From Thermoleophilaceae bacterium (GTDB taxonomy: Bacteria > Actinomycetota > Thermoleophilia > Solirubrobacterales > Thermoleophilaceae): a stretch of DNA of 64,000 nucleotides. Below the pieces are notes generated by a model that made no database searches, had not been told where the DNA came from, and saw nothing but the letters and a program-made list of their open reading frames with translations. The position numbers and the translations under genes are program-made. The stretch covers positions 124,001 through 188,000 of the forward strand of contig JAUJOA010000001.1 of NCBI GenBank assembly GCA_030447875.1. The letters are read 5' to 3'. Positions within the stretch are counted from its first letter, which is position 1, and each line of letters starts with the position of its first letter. Shown piece after piece: positions 10,011-18,597 of this stretch.

Positions 10011-10496
10011 GTGGCGGGCGAAGCGCCACCGCCGCCCCAGGGATACCCGCCGGGTCCGGGCGCCTACCCTCCGCCCGGCCAGCCCTGGTATCCGCCGCCG
10101 GGCGTCTATCCGCCGGCGCCGCGGGGTCCCGCCAATGACGTCGCCGTCGCCGGCTTCGTGCTCTCGGTCTGCGCGGTGGTCCTGCTCGTCTTCTCGTCGG
10201 GCCTCGGCGCTCCGCTGACGCTCGTCCTCGCCGTCCTCGGCGTCGTGTTCGCGCGCAAGGGAAAGCAGAAGCTCGAGCGGGGGGAGACCGATCAGAACCG
10301 AGGGCTCGCCCAGGCCGGCTTCATCGTCGGGATCGTCGGCGTCGGCCTGTCGCTACTGGCGGCCCTGTTCTGGATCGGCCTCATCATCCTCGCGGTGGCG
10401 GCCGACGACGACTTCGGCGACTCGAGCGACCCGGAGGGGTTCGAGGCCACGAGCACGCTCATCGCTCTCGGTCGGGCGCTCCTTCAGCTCGCCTGA
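10011..10496 (+). CDS. Pro-rich DUF4190-like two-TM membrane protein, paralogue 1
   Basis: A 161-residue protein of unknown function. The first 40 residues are a Pro/Gly/Tyr-rich tail (PPPPQGYPPGPGAYPPP). Two hydrophobic segments follow at about 45-75 and 103-131, joined by a basic loop with RKGKQKLERGET and GLAQAGFIVGIVG. This layout resembles DUF4190-type actinobacterial membrane proteins. GTG 10011 directly follows the ilvC TGA, so it is probably cotranscribed with ilvC. It is the first of three adjacent paralogues. Confidence 0.78.
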   Translation: MAGEAPPPPQGYPPGPGAYPPPGQPWYPPPGVYPPAPRGPANDVAVAGFVLSVCAVVLLVFSSGLGAPLTLVLAVLGVVFARKGKQKLERGETDQNRGLAQAGFIVGIVGVGLSLLAALFWIGLIILAVAADDDFGDSSDPEGFEATSTLIALGRALLQLA

Positions 10497-10525
10497 GCCA
10501 CCCGCGCGTGCGCTAGGGTCGCGTC

Positions 10526-11170
10526 GTGCAGCAGGACCCCCCGGCGCCACCCGGCGAGCCCGGTCAGGGCGGTGGCTGGCTGCCGCCGCAGCCGGCCGGG
10601 CCGGCCCCCCCGACGGCCCCGGTTGGGCCGCAGTCACCCGGCCAGTCGAGCCAGGCGCCGAAGTACGAGCAGCAACCCGCCGAGCCGCCGCAATACACGC
10701 CGCCGCAGGCGCAGCCGCGGCCTCAGTCCCCGACGGGCTGGCAGCAGCCCCCGCCCCAGGGCTATCCGCCGCAGGCGTGGGCGCCCCAGCCGCAGGAGCC
10801 GGGCAACGGCGAGGCAGTGGGCGGCTTTGTCTGCGGCGTGGCCTCGCTCGCCATGCTGCTGTTCACTCTCGGCCTATCGACGATCATCTCGCTGGCCTGC
10901 TCGGTTGTCGCGGTGTTCCTCGGCCGTCGCGGGAAGCAGAAGATTCAGCGCGGGGACACCCGAAAGCACGGCGGTCTCGCGCAGGCGGCTTTCATCACCG
11001 GCATCGTCGGCATCCCGCTGTCGATCATCGCCACCGCCCTATGGATCCTCGTCATCCTCTCCGACGACTTCCAGGAGGGGTTCGAGGAGGGTCTCGAGGA
11101 CACCGACAGCAGCACGTTCGTTCCGGTCCTCAGGGTGGCGGCGGCGATCGGGCGAGCCATCGCCGGCTGA
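10526..11170 (+). CDS. Pro-rich DUF4190-like two-TM membrane protein, paralogue 2
   Basis: A 214-residue protein with the same plan as its upstream neighbour. A longer Pro/Gln-rich N-terminus (about 90 residues, with repeated PPQ, QPP and GYPP) is followed by two membrane segments that flank GRRGKQKIQRGDT and GLAQAAFITGIVG. The tail is acidic (EGFEEGLEDTD). GTG 10526 is used. The Pro/Gln region probably lies outside the membrane and is low complexity. Function is unknown. Confidence 0.77.
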   Translation: MQQDPPAPPGEPGQGGGWLPPQPAGPAPPTAPVGPQSPGQSSQAPKYEQQPAEPPQYTPPQAQPRPQSPTGWQQPPPQGYPPQAWAPQPQEPGNGEAVGGFVCGVASLAMLLFTLGLSTIISLACSVVAVFLGRRGKQKIQRGDTRKHGGLAQAAFITGIVGIPLSIIATALWILVILSDDFQEGFEEGLEDTDSSTFVPVLRVAAAIGRAIAG

Positions 11171-11171
11171 C

Positions 11172-11756
11172 GTGGAGTCCGGGCCTCCGCCACCACCGAA
11201 CGCGGGCCCGCAGTCTCCGGCGCCGGGAGCCCCGCCCCCGCAGGAGCCGGACGCGCAGCTGGCGCCGGCACAGCCGCCCGGCTACCCCGCGCACCCCGGC
11301 TGGAGTGGCGCTCCCCCTGCGAAGAAGGAGAACGTGCTCGGCATCATCGGGCTCGTCTGCTCGATCGCCGGGGCGCTTGGCCTGCTGGCGATCGTCGTCA
11401 CGCTTGGGTTCTTCTTCTTCATCGGGTTCATCTCGCTTCCGCTCTCGATCGCCGGGATGATCTGCGGACGGATCGGGGTGCAGAAGGTGGACCGCGGTGA
11501 GCTCCCGGGCGGGCGCGGGATGTCGCAGGCGGCCTTCATCACCGGTCTCGTAGGCGTGATCCTGCACGTGCTCGCCGCCATCATCGTCGTGGTCATCCTG
11601 GGACTCCTCCTCGGCGCGATCGACAACTTCGAGATCCCCGATCAGGAGAGGCGGAGGAACTTCGACGGACCGGATTTCCAGTCCGCGCTGCTGGTCTCCG
11701 CAGGCCTCGCGCTCGTCCGGCTGGGCGTGCGCTCGGGCACACCGAGCGGCGCCTGA
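11172..11756 (+). CDS. Pro-rich DUF4190-like two-TM membrane protein, paralogue 3
   Basis: A 194-residue third copy. A Pro-rich N-terminus of about 50 residues is followed by a long Phe-rich hydrophobic stretch (GFFFFIGFISLPLSIAG), the loop CGRIGVQKVDRGELPG with GMSQAAFITGLVG, and a second hydrophobic region at about 120-145. GTG 11172 lies one base after the stop of paralogue 2. Divergence from the other copies indicates an old duplication. Function is unknown. Confidence 0.75.
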   Translation: MESGPPPPPNAGPQSPAPGAPPPQEPDAQLAPAQPPGYPAHPGWSGAPPAKKENVLGIIGLVCSIAGALGLLAIVVTLGFFFFIGFISLPLSIAGMICGRIGVQKVDRGELPGGRGMSQAAFITGLVGVILHVLAAIIVVVILGLLLGAIDNFEIPDQERRRNFDGPDFQSALLVSAGLALVRLGVRSGTPSGA

Positions 11757-11789
11757 CCAAGCCGGCCGCTCCGCTATTCTCGGCCGCCC

Positions 11790-12974
11790 GTGAGCGACGC
11801 CTTCATCAAGCAGTACCTCATGACCGCCGGGCCCACGCCCCTGCCCCCGAGCGTCTCGCAGGTGATGGCCGAGCCGATCCTCTATCACCGCGCCCCGGCC
11901 TTCATCGAGGTCTACGCGCGCGCCCTCGACGGATTGCGGCAGGTGTTCCAGACCCAGAACGATGTCCTGGCGTTCGCCGCGTCGGGCTCGGGCGCGATGG
12001 AGTCGGCCGTCGCGAACCTGACCCGGCCGGGAGAGCCGGCGCTCGTCGCCTCGTGCGGGAAGTTCGGCGAGCGCTGGGGGGAGCTGTGCGATGCCTACGG
12101 CGCGCAGACGGTGCGTCTCGACGTCGAGTGGGGGAGCAAGGTGGAGCCCGCCGAGCTCGACCGCGTCCTCGGCGCGAACCCGCAGGTCAGCCTGGTCTTC
12201 ACCACCCTGTCGGAGACGTCCACCGGTGTCGTCAACGACATCCGGTCGCTCACGGAGGTGGCCCACGAGCACGATGCGCTGATCGTGGTCGACGCGGTCT
12301 CCGGTCTCGGTGCGGTGCCGATCCCGCAGGACGAGTGGGGCGTGGATGTCGTGGTGGGCGGATCTCAGAAGGCGTTGATGTGCCCGCCGGGCCTCGGTTT
12401 CGCGAGCCCGTCCGAGCGCGCCCTCGCGCGCGCCGCCGAGGACGGCGGGGGCCGCTACTACTTCGACTGGCATCGCACCGCGGCGGGCCAGCGCAAGGAC
12501 CCGCCCGACAGCCCGTTCACCCCGGCGGTCAGCCTCTTCGTGGCACTCGACGTGGCCCTAGGGATGATCCACGACGAGGGTCTCGACCAGGTGCACGCGC
12601 GCCATGCGTTGCTGGGTAGTGCCGCGCGCCAGGCCGTGAAGGCCCTCGAGCTCGAGCTCTTCGGCCCCGAGGACGAGGGCGCCAACGTCGTCACGGCGAT
12701 CAAGATGCCGGACGGGGTCGAGGGCGCGAAGGTGCCGAAGCTCATGCGCGACCGCTTCGGTGTGACGATCGCCGGCGGTCAGGGCCGGCTCAAGGGCAAG
12801 ATCGTCCGCATCGCCCACTGCGGTTACTTCGGGGCGTTCGACATCATCACCTCGATCGCAGCTCTCGAGATGTCGCTGCGCGAGCTCGGGCACGAGCTCG
12901 AGCTTGGCGCCGGGGTTGGAGCCGCCCAGCGGGTCTTCAGCGAGGCCGGCGTGCCCGTCGGCGCGCCCGCGTGA
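11790..12974 (+). CDS. Class V aminotransferase (serine-pyruvate / alanine-glyoxylate type)
   Basis: A 394-residue PLP enzyme of the AGXT/SgaA type. It begins with LMTAGPTPLPPSVSQ, has the PLP Lys in GGSQKALMCPPG and the SETSTGVVNDI segment, and ends in RIAHCGYFGAFDIITSIAALE. Its GTGA overlap with serA suggests it supplies the transamination step (phosphohydroxypyruvate to phosphoserine) in place of a classical SerC. That role is inferred from context. The alternative is serine-glyoxylate transamination. GTG 11790 is the start. Confidence 0.88.
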   Translation: MSDAFIKQYLMTAGPTPLPPSVSQVMAEPILYHRAPAFIEVYARALDGLRQVFQTQNDVLAFAASGSGAMESAVANLTRPGEPALVASCGKFGERWGELCDAYGAQTVRLDVEWGSKVEPAELDRVLGANPQVSLVFTTLSETSTGVVNDIRSLTEVAHEHDALIVVDAVSGLGAVPIPQDEWGVDVVVGGSQKALMCPPGLGFASPSERALARAAEDGGGRYYFDWHRTAAGQRKDPPDSPFTPAVSLFVALDVALGMIHDEGLDQVHARHALLGSAARQAVKALELELFGPEDEGANVVTAIKMPDGVEGAKVPKLMRDRFGVTIAGGQGRLKGKIVRIAHCGYFGAFDIITSIAALEMSLRELGHELELGAGVGAAQRVFSEAGVPVGAPA

Positions 12975-14566
12975 CCGACAACCATCGAGTACTCGTCAAG
13001 GAGAAGATCGCCGACTCCGGCGTCGAGCTTCTGCGCGGGCGCTTCGACGTCGACATCGGCACCGATTGGGCCGACGGCGACCTGGCCGAGCGCATCGGCG
13101 GCTACGACGGGATCATCATCCGCTCGGCCACGACGCTCACCGCCGACATCATCGAGCGCGGCGAGCGCCTAAAGGTGATCGGCCGCGCCGGGATCGGCGT
13201 CGACAACATCGACATCGCCGCGGCCACCAAGCACGGCGTGATCGTGGCGAACGCGCCGGAGTCGAACGTGATCGCGGCCGCCGAGCACACGATGGCGCTG
13301 ATGCTCGCGCTGTGTCGCAACGTCCCCCAGGCGCACGGCTCGCTCACGAGCGGCAAGTGGGAGCGCGCGAAGTTCGGCGGCGTGGAGGTCTACCGCAAGA
13401 CGCTCGGGGTCCTCGGCTTCGGCCGCATCGGCCAGCTGGTGGCCGAGCGCGCCAAGAGCTTCGGGATGACCGTCGTCGCGTTCGATCCCTTCATCTCGGC
13501 GGAGCGTTACCGAGAGCTGGGAGTCGAGCGCGCCGAGAGCTCCTCGGAGCTGTACGGGCGCGCAGACATCGTGACCCTGCACCTGCCCAAGACGCCGGAG
13601 ACCGCGAACTGGCTTGACGCCGAGTCGATCGCGCAGATGCGAGACGGCGTGCGCGTGGTCAACTGCGCACGCGGTGAGCTGGTCGACCACGCCGCGCTCG
13701 AGGATGGCCTGCGCTCGGGCAAGGTGGCGGGTGCCGCGCTGGACGTCTTTCCCGAGGAGCCGATCACCGAGCATCCGCTCTTCGGGCTGCCAGGCGTCGT
13801 GGTCACCCCGCACCTCGGCGCCTCGACGGCCGAGGCACAGGATCGCGCCGGGGTGATCACGGCCGAGCAGGTACTGGCGGCTCTGAGCGGGGCGCCCGTC
13901 ACCAACGCCGTGAACATCCCGACGATCCGCCCTGAGGACATGGAGGTGCTCGGTCCCTTCCTGCCGCTGTCGCGAAACCTCGGCCGGCTCGCGGTCTCGC
14001 TCGGCGAGGCGTCCTCGATCGACCGCATCGAGGTCGGCTACGAGGGTCGGCTCTCGGACTTCGACACGCGGCTGTTGACCACCGCCGTGCTGCGCGGCGT
14101 GCTCGAGGGCCACACCGAGGAGCCGGTGAACGACGTGAACGCGCCGTCGATCGCCGAGCAGCGCGGAATCGTCGTGGCCGAGCGCAAGGAGCCCGAGTCG
14201 GCGGACTTCAACGAGCTCGTGACCGTGTGCATCACATCGGATGGCAACGAGGTTCGGGTGGCGGGCACGGGCTTCGGCCCGCGCAACGTGCCGCATCTCG
14301 TATCGGTGCACGGGCAGAGCTTCAACATCGAGTTCGCCGACCACCTCGCCGTCTTTCGCTACCGCGACCAGCCCGGGATGATCGGTCGCGTCGGCACGAT
14401 CTTCGGCGCGCACGGGGTGAACATCGGCTCCGCGGCCGTCGGCGCCAGGGAGGGGGCCGAGGAGGCCGTGATGGCGGTCACCACAGACGCTCCCGTGCCC
14501 GACGACCTGATTCGCGAGATCGTGGCGCTCGATGGCTTCGACGACGGCCGGGCGGTCAACCTGTAG
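12971..14566 (+). CDS. serA: D-3-phosphoglycerate dehydrogenase (SerA)
   Basis: A long-form SerA of 531 residues that commits 3-phosphoglycerate to serine. The catalytic and NAD domain (about 1-315) holds GRAGIGVDNIDI, the nucleotide motif GFGRIGQLVAERA, NCARGELVDH and PHLGASTAEAQ. An intervening allosteric-substrate-binding domain follows. A C-terminal ACT domain (about 455-531) begins LAVFRYRDQPGMIGRVGTIF, so serine feedback is likely. GTG 12971 overlaps the aminotransferase stop as GTGA. Confidence 0.96.
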   Translation: MTDNHRVLVKEKIADSGVELLRGRFDVDIGTDWADGDLAERIGGYDGIIIRSATTLTADIIERGERLKVIGRAGIGVDNIDIAAATKHGVIVANAPESNVIAAAEHTMALMLALCRNVPQAHGSLTSGKWERAKFGGVEVYRKTLGVLGFGRIGQLVAERAKSFGMTVVAFDPFISAERYRELGVERAESSSELYGRADIVTLHLPKTPETANWLDAESIAQMRDGVRVVNCARGELVDHAALEDGLRSGKVAGAALDVFPEEPITEHPLFGLPGVVVTPHLGASTAEAQDRAGVITAEQVLAALSGAPVTNAVNIPTIRPEDMEVLGPFLPLSRNLGRLAVSLGEASSIDRIEVGYEGRLSDFDTRLLTTAVLRGVLEGHTEEPVNDVNAPSIAEQRGIVVAERKEPESADFNELVTVCITSDGNEVRVAGTGFGPRNVPHLVSVHGQSFNIEFADHLAVFRYRDQPGMIGRVGTIFGAHGVNIGSAAVGAREGAEEAVMAVTTDAPVPDDLIREIVALDGFDDGRAVNL

Positions 14567-14748
14567 CGTCCGGTCCACCGTGCGCCGTGGCAGCGCGCCG
14601 ACCACGGTCGTCGTGCTTGCGCTCGGGCGCAGCCTGGTGATCGACCTCGACGAGCCGGGGCGGGCCACCGTCTATCTCCAGGCCTTCACCATCTAGCACC
14701 GGGCGCCGCCGATGCGAGATCGATAGCGTCCAGACGATCAGAGCCCTC

Positions 14749-15756
14749 GTGATCACAGAGGCCGGGGCCCCCGACGTGCTGAAGGTCCAGGACCGGCCGG
14801 CGCCCGCACCGGGAGCGGGTCAGGTCCGCGTTGCGGTAAAGGCGGCCGGGATCAACTTCGCCGACGTGATGGCGCGCATGGGCCTCTATCCCGACGCGCC
14901 GAAGCTGCCTGCCGTAGTCGGCTACGAGTTCGCCGGCGAGGTCGAGTCGCTCGGTAGCGGGGTGGATGGCGTGACGGCCGGCGATCGCGTCCTCGGCGGC
15001 TGCCGCTTCGGCGGCTACGCGGAGCAGGTCGTGGTAGACGTGGACCAGCTCATCCCCCTGCCCGACGGCTGGAGCTTCGAGGAGGGCGCCGCCCTGCCTG
15101 TGAACTACTCGACCGCCTACGCCGGGCTCGTGCGCTACGGATCGCTTCACGCGGATGAGCGCGTGCTCCTGCACGCGGTGGCCGGTGGGGTCGGGATCGC
15201 CGCCACGCAGATTGCCAAGCAGGTCGGAGCGGAGGTGTTCGGCACGGCCTCGGCTTCGAAGCACGCGGCCGTGCGCGGCTTCGGGGTCGACCATCCGATC
15301 GACTACCGGTCCGAGAGCTTCGTGAAGGCCGTTCGCCGCATCACCGGGGAGAGGCAGTCGCTCGACCTCGTGATGGACGCGGTGGGCGGTTCGAGCTTTC
15401 GCAAGAGCTTCTCGCTCTTGCGACCGGGCGGTCGCCTGGTCTGCTTCGGCGCTTCGGCGCTCGTCAGCGGCGAGAAGCGCAGCATCCCGACCGCGGTCAA
15501 GGGCGTGGTGCAGACGCCCTGGTTCAACCCGATGCGGCTGATGCCCGAGTCGAAGGCCGTGATCGGCCTGAACATGCTCACGCTGTGGGACGCGAAGGGG
15601 TCGCTCGAGGAGTACGTCGAGCCCCTGCGTGGCTGGCTCGAGTCGGGCGCGGTCAGGCCCGTGGTGGCGGAGGCGTTTCCGCTCGAGCGAGGGCCCGACG
15701 CGCACCGCTTCATACAGGAGCGGAAGAACGTCGGGAAGGTAGTTCTCACCCTGTAG
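14749..15756 (+). CDS. NADPH:quinone oxidoreductase-like MDR protein
   Basis: A 335-residue medium-chain dehydrogenase/reductase of the zinc-free quinone-oxidoreductase group. The N-terminal GroES-like half contains AAGINFADVMARMGLYP and VGYEFAGEV. The NADPH domain contains HAVAGGVGIAATQIAKQVGA and LVMDAVGGSSFRKS. No structural or catalytic zinc-ligand set is visible. GTG 14749 is the only near in-frame start, although the preceding codons (IRAL) look like a typical N-terminus, so a few residues may be missing. Substrate is unknown. Confidence 0.87.
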   Translation: MITEAGAPDVLKVQDRPAPAPGAGQVRVAVKAAGINFADVMARMGLYPDAPKLPAVVGYEFAGEVESLGSGVDGVTAGDRVLGGCRFGGYAEQVVVDVDQLIPLPDGWSFEEGAALPVNYSTAYAGLVRYGSLHADERVLLHAVAGGVGIAATQIAKQVGAEVFGTASASKHAAVRGFGVDHPIDYRSESFVKAVRRITGERQSLDLVMDAVGGSSFRKSFSLLRPGGRLVCFGASALVSGEKRSIPTAVKGVVQTPWFNPMRLMPESKAVIGLNMLTLWDAKGSLEEYVEPLRGWLESGAVRPVVAEAFPLERGPDAHRFIQERKNVGKVVLTL

Positions 15757-15770
15757 GCTGTCTTGCAGCG

Positions 15771-15824
15771 ATGTCGTTCACGCTCGACCTGCGACTTCTC
15801 CTTCTCCCCCTGCGGGGGGAATAG
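15771..15824 (+). CDS. Leucine-rich leader peptide upstream of leuA
   Basis: A 17-codon ORF reads MSFTLDLRLLLLPLRGE and stops at TAG 15822-15824, 62 bases before leuA. Seven of its 17 residues are Leu, with four in a row, as expected of an attenuation leader that senses charged leucyl-tRNA. Leucine-rich leaders before leuA are known in actinobacteria. The Leu codons used are CTC, CTG and CTT. No strong ribosome site precedes it. Confidence 0.65.
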   Translation: MSFTLDLRLLLLPLRGE

Positions 15825-15859
15825 CGCGCGGCGGCCGCGAAGCCGCACACGAAGGAGAA
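15796..15859 (+). promoter_or_regulatory. leuA leader RNA: Leu-codon tract complementary to GAAGGAGAA
   Basis: The Leu-codon tract TTCTCCTTC (15796-15804) is perfectly complementary over 9 bases to GAAGGAGAA (15851-15859), which looks like a ribosome-binding sequence. Competing hairpins lie between them: CCCCC-TGC-GGGGG at 15806-15819 and GCGGC/GCCGC near 15831-15845. A ribosome stalled on the Leu codons would block the long pairing and change the fold before leuA. There is no T-run, so control may act on translation or through Rho. Confidence 0.5.
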
Positions 15860-15886
15860 CGGGGACGAGCAACTGAAAGGGACGAC

Positions 15887-17491
15887 ATGACTCATCACAT
15901 GCCAGACGTACGGCGCGAGCAGACCGATCGGGTACGGATCTTCGACACGACCCTGCGCGACGGCGAGCAGTCGCCCGGCATCTCGCTCAACAAGCAGGAG
16001 AAGGTCGAGATCGCCCAGCAGCTCGCGCGCCTCGGCGTGGACGTGATCGAGGCCGGCTTCCCGATCACCTCGCCGGGTGACTTCGACTCGGTCCAGGCGA
16101 TCGCGCGGGAGGTCGAGGGCCCGGTCATATGCGGCCTGGCCCGCACGAGCTTTCAGGACATCGACGCGGCATGGAACGCCATCCGCGACTCCGAGCGCCC
16201 GCGTATCCATACGTTCATCTCGACGAGCGACATCCACATCGAGCATCAGCTCCAGACCACGCGCGACGACGTGAAGGGTCAGGCGCGCGCCGCGGTGGCG
16301 CACGCCCGCTCGTACACCGACGACGTGGAATTCTCCCCGATGGACGCGACGCGCGCGGACGTCGACTTCACCGCCGAGGTGATCAGGATCGCGCTCGACG
16401 AGGGCGCCACCACAATCAACGTCCCGGACACCGTCGGCTACACGCTGCCCCAGGAATACGCGGCGATGTTCGAGGAGCTCTATCGCCTGGTGCCCGGCCT
16501 CCGCGACGTCGTCGTCTCGGTCCACTGCCACAACGATCTCGGTCTCGCCGTCGCCAACTCCTTCGCCGGCCTCGGCGCCGGCTGCCGCCAGGTGGAGTGC
16601 GCCGTTAACGGCATCGGCGAGCGCGCGGGGAACGCCTCGCTCGAGGAGATCGTGATGCTGCTGCGCACGCGCGAGGCCAGCGTCGGGCTCTGGACCGCGG
16701 CGGACACGCGCGAGATCGCGCGCACGAGCCGACTCGTCTCCCGCCTGACCGGCTATGCGGTGCAGCCCAACAAGGCGATCGTCGGGCGCAACGCCTTCGC
16801 GCACGAGTCGGGCATCCATCAGGACGGCGTGCTGAAGGACCGCACGACCTACGAGATCATGGATGCGACCACGATCGGGCTCGAGACGAACGCGCTGGTG
16901 CTCGGCAAGCACTCCGGGCGCCATGCACTGCGCAACGCGCTTCAGGAGCTCGGCTTTCAGGTCGAGGGCGCGGCGCTCAACACCGCCTTCAAGCGCTTCA
17001 AGGAGATCGCCGACAAGAAGAAGCGGGTCACGGCGCTCGACCTCGAGGCGATCGTGTCCGACGAGATGCGCCAGTCCCCCTCGGCTTACGGCCTCGAGTG
17101 GTTCGAGGTGGAGGCCTCGTCCACCCGGGCGCCCCTGGCACGCGTTCGAGTGAGGCTCCCGGGGGGCGAGGTCGTCGAGGGCAGCTTCACCGGCGATGGA
17201 CCGGTCGATGCCTTCTTCAGCGCGATCAACGCCGCCACCGGCAGGGAGGGGCGCCTGAAGGAGTACCACGTGAGCGCTGTCACCGGCGGCCGCGACGCAC
17301 TCGGCGAGGTCACCGTGCTCCTCGAGCTGAACGGCGTCACGGCGTCCGGCCAGGGCGTGTCCACGGACATCCTCGAGGCGTCGGGGCGCGCCTACCTGCG
17401 GGCGCTCACGAACGCGCTCGCCGACTCGCCGGTGGCCGAGGCCGAGCACCACCTCGAGCGCGCGAGCGCGGCAAGTACGCCGACCCCTTAA
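15887..17491 (+). CDS. leuA: 2-Isopropylmalate synthase (LeuA)
   Basis: This 534-residue enzyme condenses acetyl-CoA with 2-oxoisovalerate, the first step of leucine synthesis. The catalytic TIM barrel starts RIFDTTLRDGEQSPGISL and has the metal site HCHNDLGLAVANS and the loop NGIGERAGNASLEE. Next come GRNAFAHESGIHQDGVLK and LGKHSGRHAL. A C-terminal regulatory (LeuA dimer) domain from about residue 390 implies leucine feedback. ATG 15887 follows GAAAGGGA at 15875-15882. A leucine-rich leader lies just upstream. Confidence 0.96.
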   Translation: MTHHMPDVRREQTDRVRIFDTTLRDGEQSPGISLNKQEKVEIAQQLARLGVDVIEAGFPITSPGDFDSVQAIAREVEGPVICGLARTSFQDIDAAWNAIRDSERPRIHTFISTSDIHIEHQLQTTRDDVKGQARAAVAHARSYTDDVEFSPMDATRADVDFTAEVIRIALDEGATTINVPDTVGYTLPQEYAAMFEELYRLVPGLRDVVVSVHCHNDLGLAVANSFAGLGAGCRQVECAVNGIGERAGNASLEEIVMLLRTREASVGLWTAADTREIARTSRLVSRLTGYAVQPNKAIVGRNAFAHESGIHQDGVLKDRTTYEIMDATTIGLETNALVLGKHSGRHALRNALQELGFQVEGAALNTAFKRFKEIADKKKRVTALDLEAIVSDEMRQSPSAYGLEWFEVEASSTRAPLARVRVRLPGGEVVEGSFTGDGPVDAFFSAINAATGREGRLKEYHVSAVTGGRDALGEVTVLLELNGVTASGQGVSTDILEASGRAYLRALTNALADSPVAEAEHHLERASAASTPTP

Positions 17492-17504
17492 GGCGCCCGG
17501 CACA

Positions 17505-18539
17505 GTGGAATCGATGGAAGGCCTCGGACGCGGCTTGGACGTGCCCGAGGACTTCACCTGGCTCGACGGCGAGCGCCTGATCCGCTTCGGCGAGGGGGCG
17601 CTGGACGACGCGCCACGCCTGCTCGAGGAGCGCGGCTTCTCGGACTACGCGCTGCTCACTACGGATCGTGCCCTGGCGAAGGCGCCGAAGGCGGCCGAGG
17701 CGGCGGACACGGTCCTCCGCGTGCCCTCGGGGCGCGTGCCCCAGGCGGCTGCGGCGGTCAGGACCGGCGTGGGTCAGCGGCCGATCGTGGCACTGGGCGG
17801 CGGGCGGGTCATCGACTCCGCGAAGGCGATCGCCGGCGCCGACGGCCTCGCGTGCGCGGCGGTGCCCACGACGCTGTCCGGCGCGGAGATGACCGGCTTC
17901 CACCGCCTGCCGGCCGACGCGCGCGGCGGGCGGCTGGTGCGGCCGTGGCTAGTCGTGGCCGCGCCGGCCCTGATGGCCTCGCAACCCATGCCGGCGCTGG
18001 CGGCCAGCGCCATGAACGCATTGGCGCACGCGGTCGAGTCGCTCTACACGTCGCTCGCCAATCCGGTGTCCGGCATGGCGGCGACCCGGGCGATCGCGCT
18101 CGTCGGGGAGGCCCTCGGCCGCGAGAGGCCCGCTCGGACGGAGCTCGCGCTCGGGGCGCTGCTGGCCGGCTACGCGGTCGGAGGCACGGGCTACGCAGTG
18201 CACCACGTCGTCTCCCAGACGCTGGTCGCCGTGACGGGCGCGCCGCATGCTGAGACGAACGCCGTGATGCTGCCGCACTGCGTGGAGCTGATGACGGCCA
18301 GGGCGCCGCGAGCGGTGGCCTCGGTAGCGACCGCGCTCGGGGGCGGGCCGGATGACGCGTCCGACCTGATCGCCGGCCTGTCAGCCAAAGCGGGCGTGAC
18401 ACGACTGGCGGAGCTCGGCGTGGAGGGCACGGCCCTCGCCGAGGTCGCCCGCCAGGCGGCGACCCGTCCCGAGCTTCAGAACGCGCTCGATCCGCCTGAC
18501 GAGAAGCAGCTGGGCGAGTTGCTCAAGCGGGCGCACTAG
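17505..18539 (+). CDS. Iron-type alcohol dehydrogenase, maleylacetate reductase-like
   Basis: A 344-residue group III dehydrogenase. The nucleotide-binding GGGRVIDSAKAIA and the PTTLSGAEMT segment are clear. Metal-region residues read SAMNALAHAVESLY and YAVHHVVSQ...GAPHAETNAVMLPH. Asn replaces the usual metal Asp in DALxH, which is typical of maleylacetate reductases, so aromatic-ring breakdown is one possible role. No ring-cleavage genes are nearby, so the substrate is uncertain. Start is GTG 17505, with ATG 17514 as an alternative. It lies 13 bases after leuA. Confidence 0.83.
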   Translation: MESMEGLGRGLDVPEDFTWLDGERLIRFGEGALDDAPRLLEERGFSDYALLTTDRALAKAPKAAEAADTVLRVPSGRVPQAAAAVRTGVGQRPIVALGGGRVIDSAKAIAGADGLACAAVPTTLSGAEMTGFHRLPADARGGRLVRPWLVVAAPALMASQPMPALAASAMNALAHAVESLYTSLANPVSGMAATRAIALVGEALGRERPARTELALGALLAGYAVGGTGYAVHHVVSQTLVAVTGAPHAETNAVMLPHCVELMTARAPRAVASVATALGGGPDDASDLIAGLSAKAGVTRLAELGVEGTALAEVARQAATRPELQNALDPPDEKQLGELLKRAH

Positions 18540-18597
18540 CGACCAGGTTCGCCTTCGCCGATGCCCTCCGCTCTCGAAGCCTGCGAAGCCAGCCGGT

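Noticed and set aside
14580-14696. 38-codon GTG ORF between serA and the quinone oxidoreductase
   Set aside because: No ribosome site, no recognisable features, and the interval is short; probably chance in GC-rich DNA.
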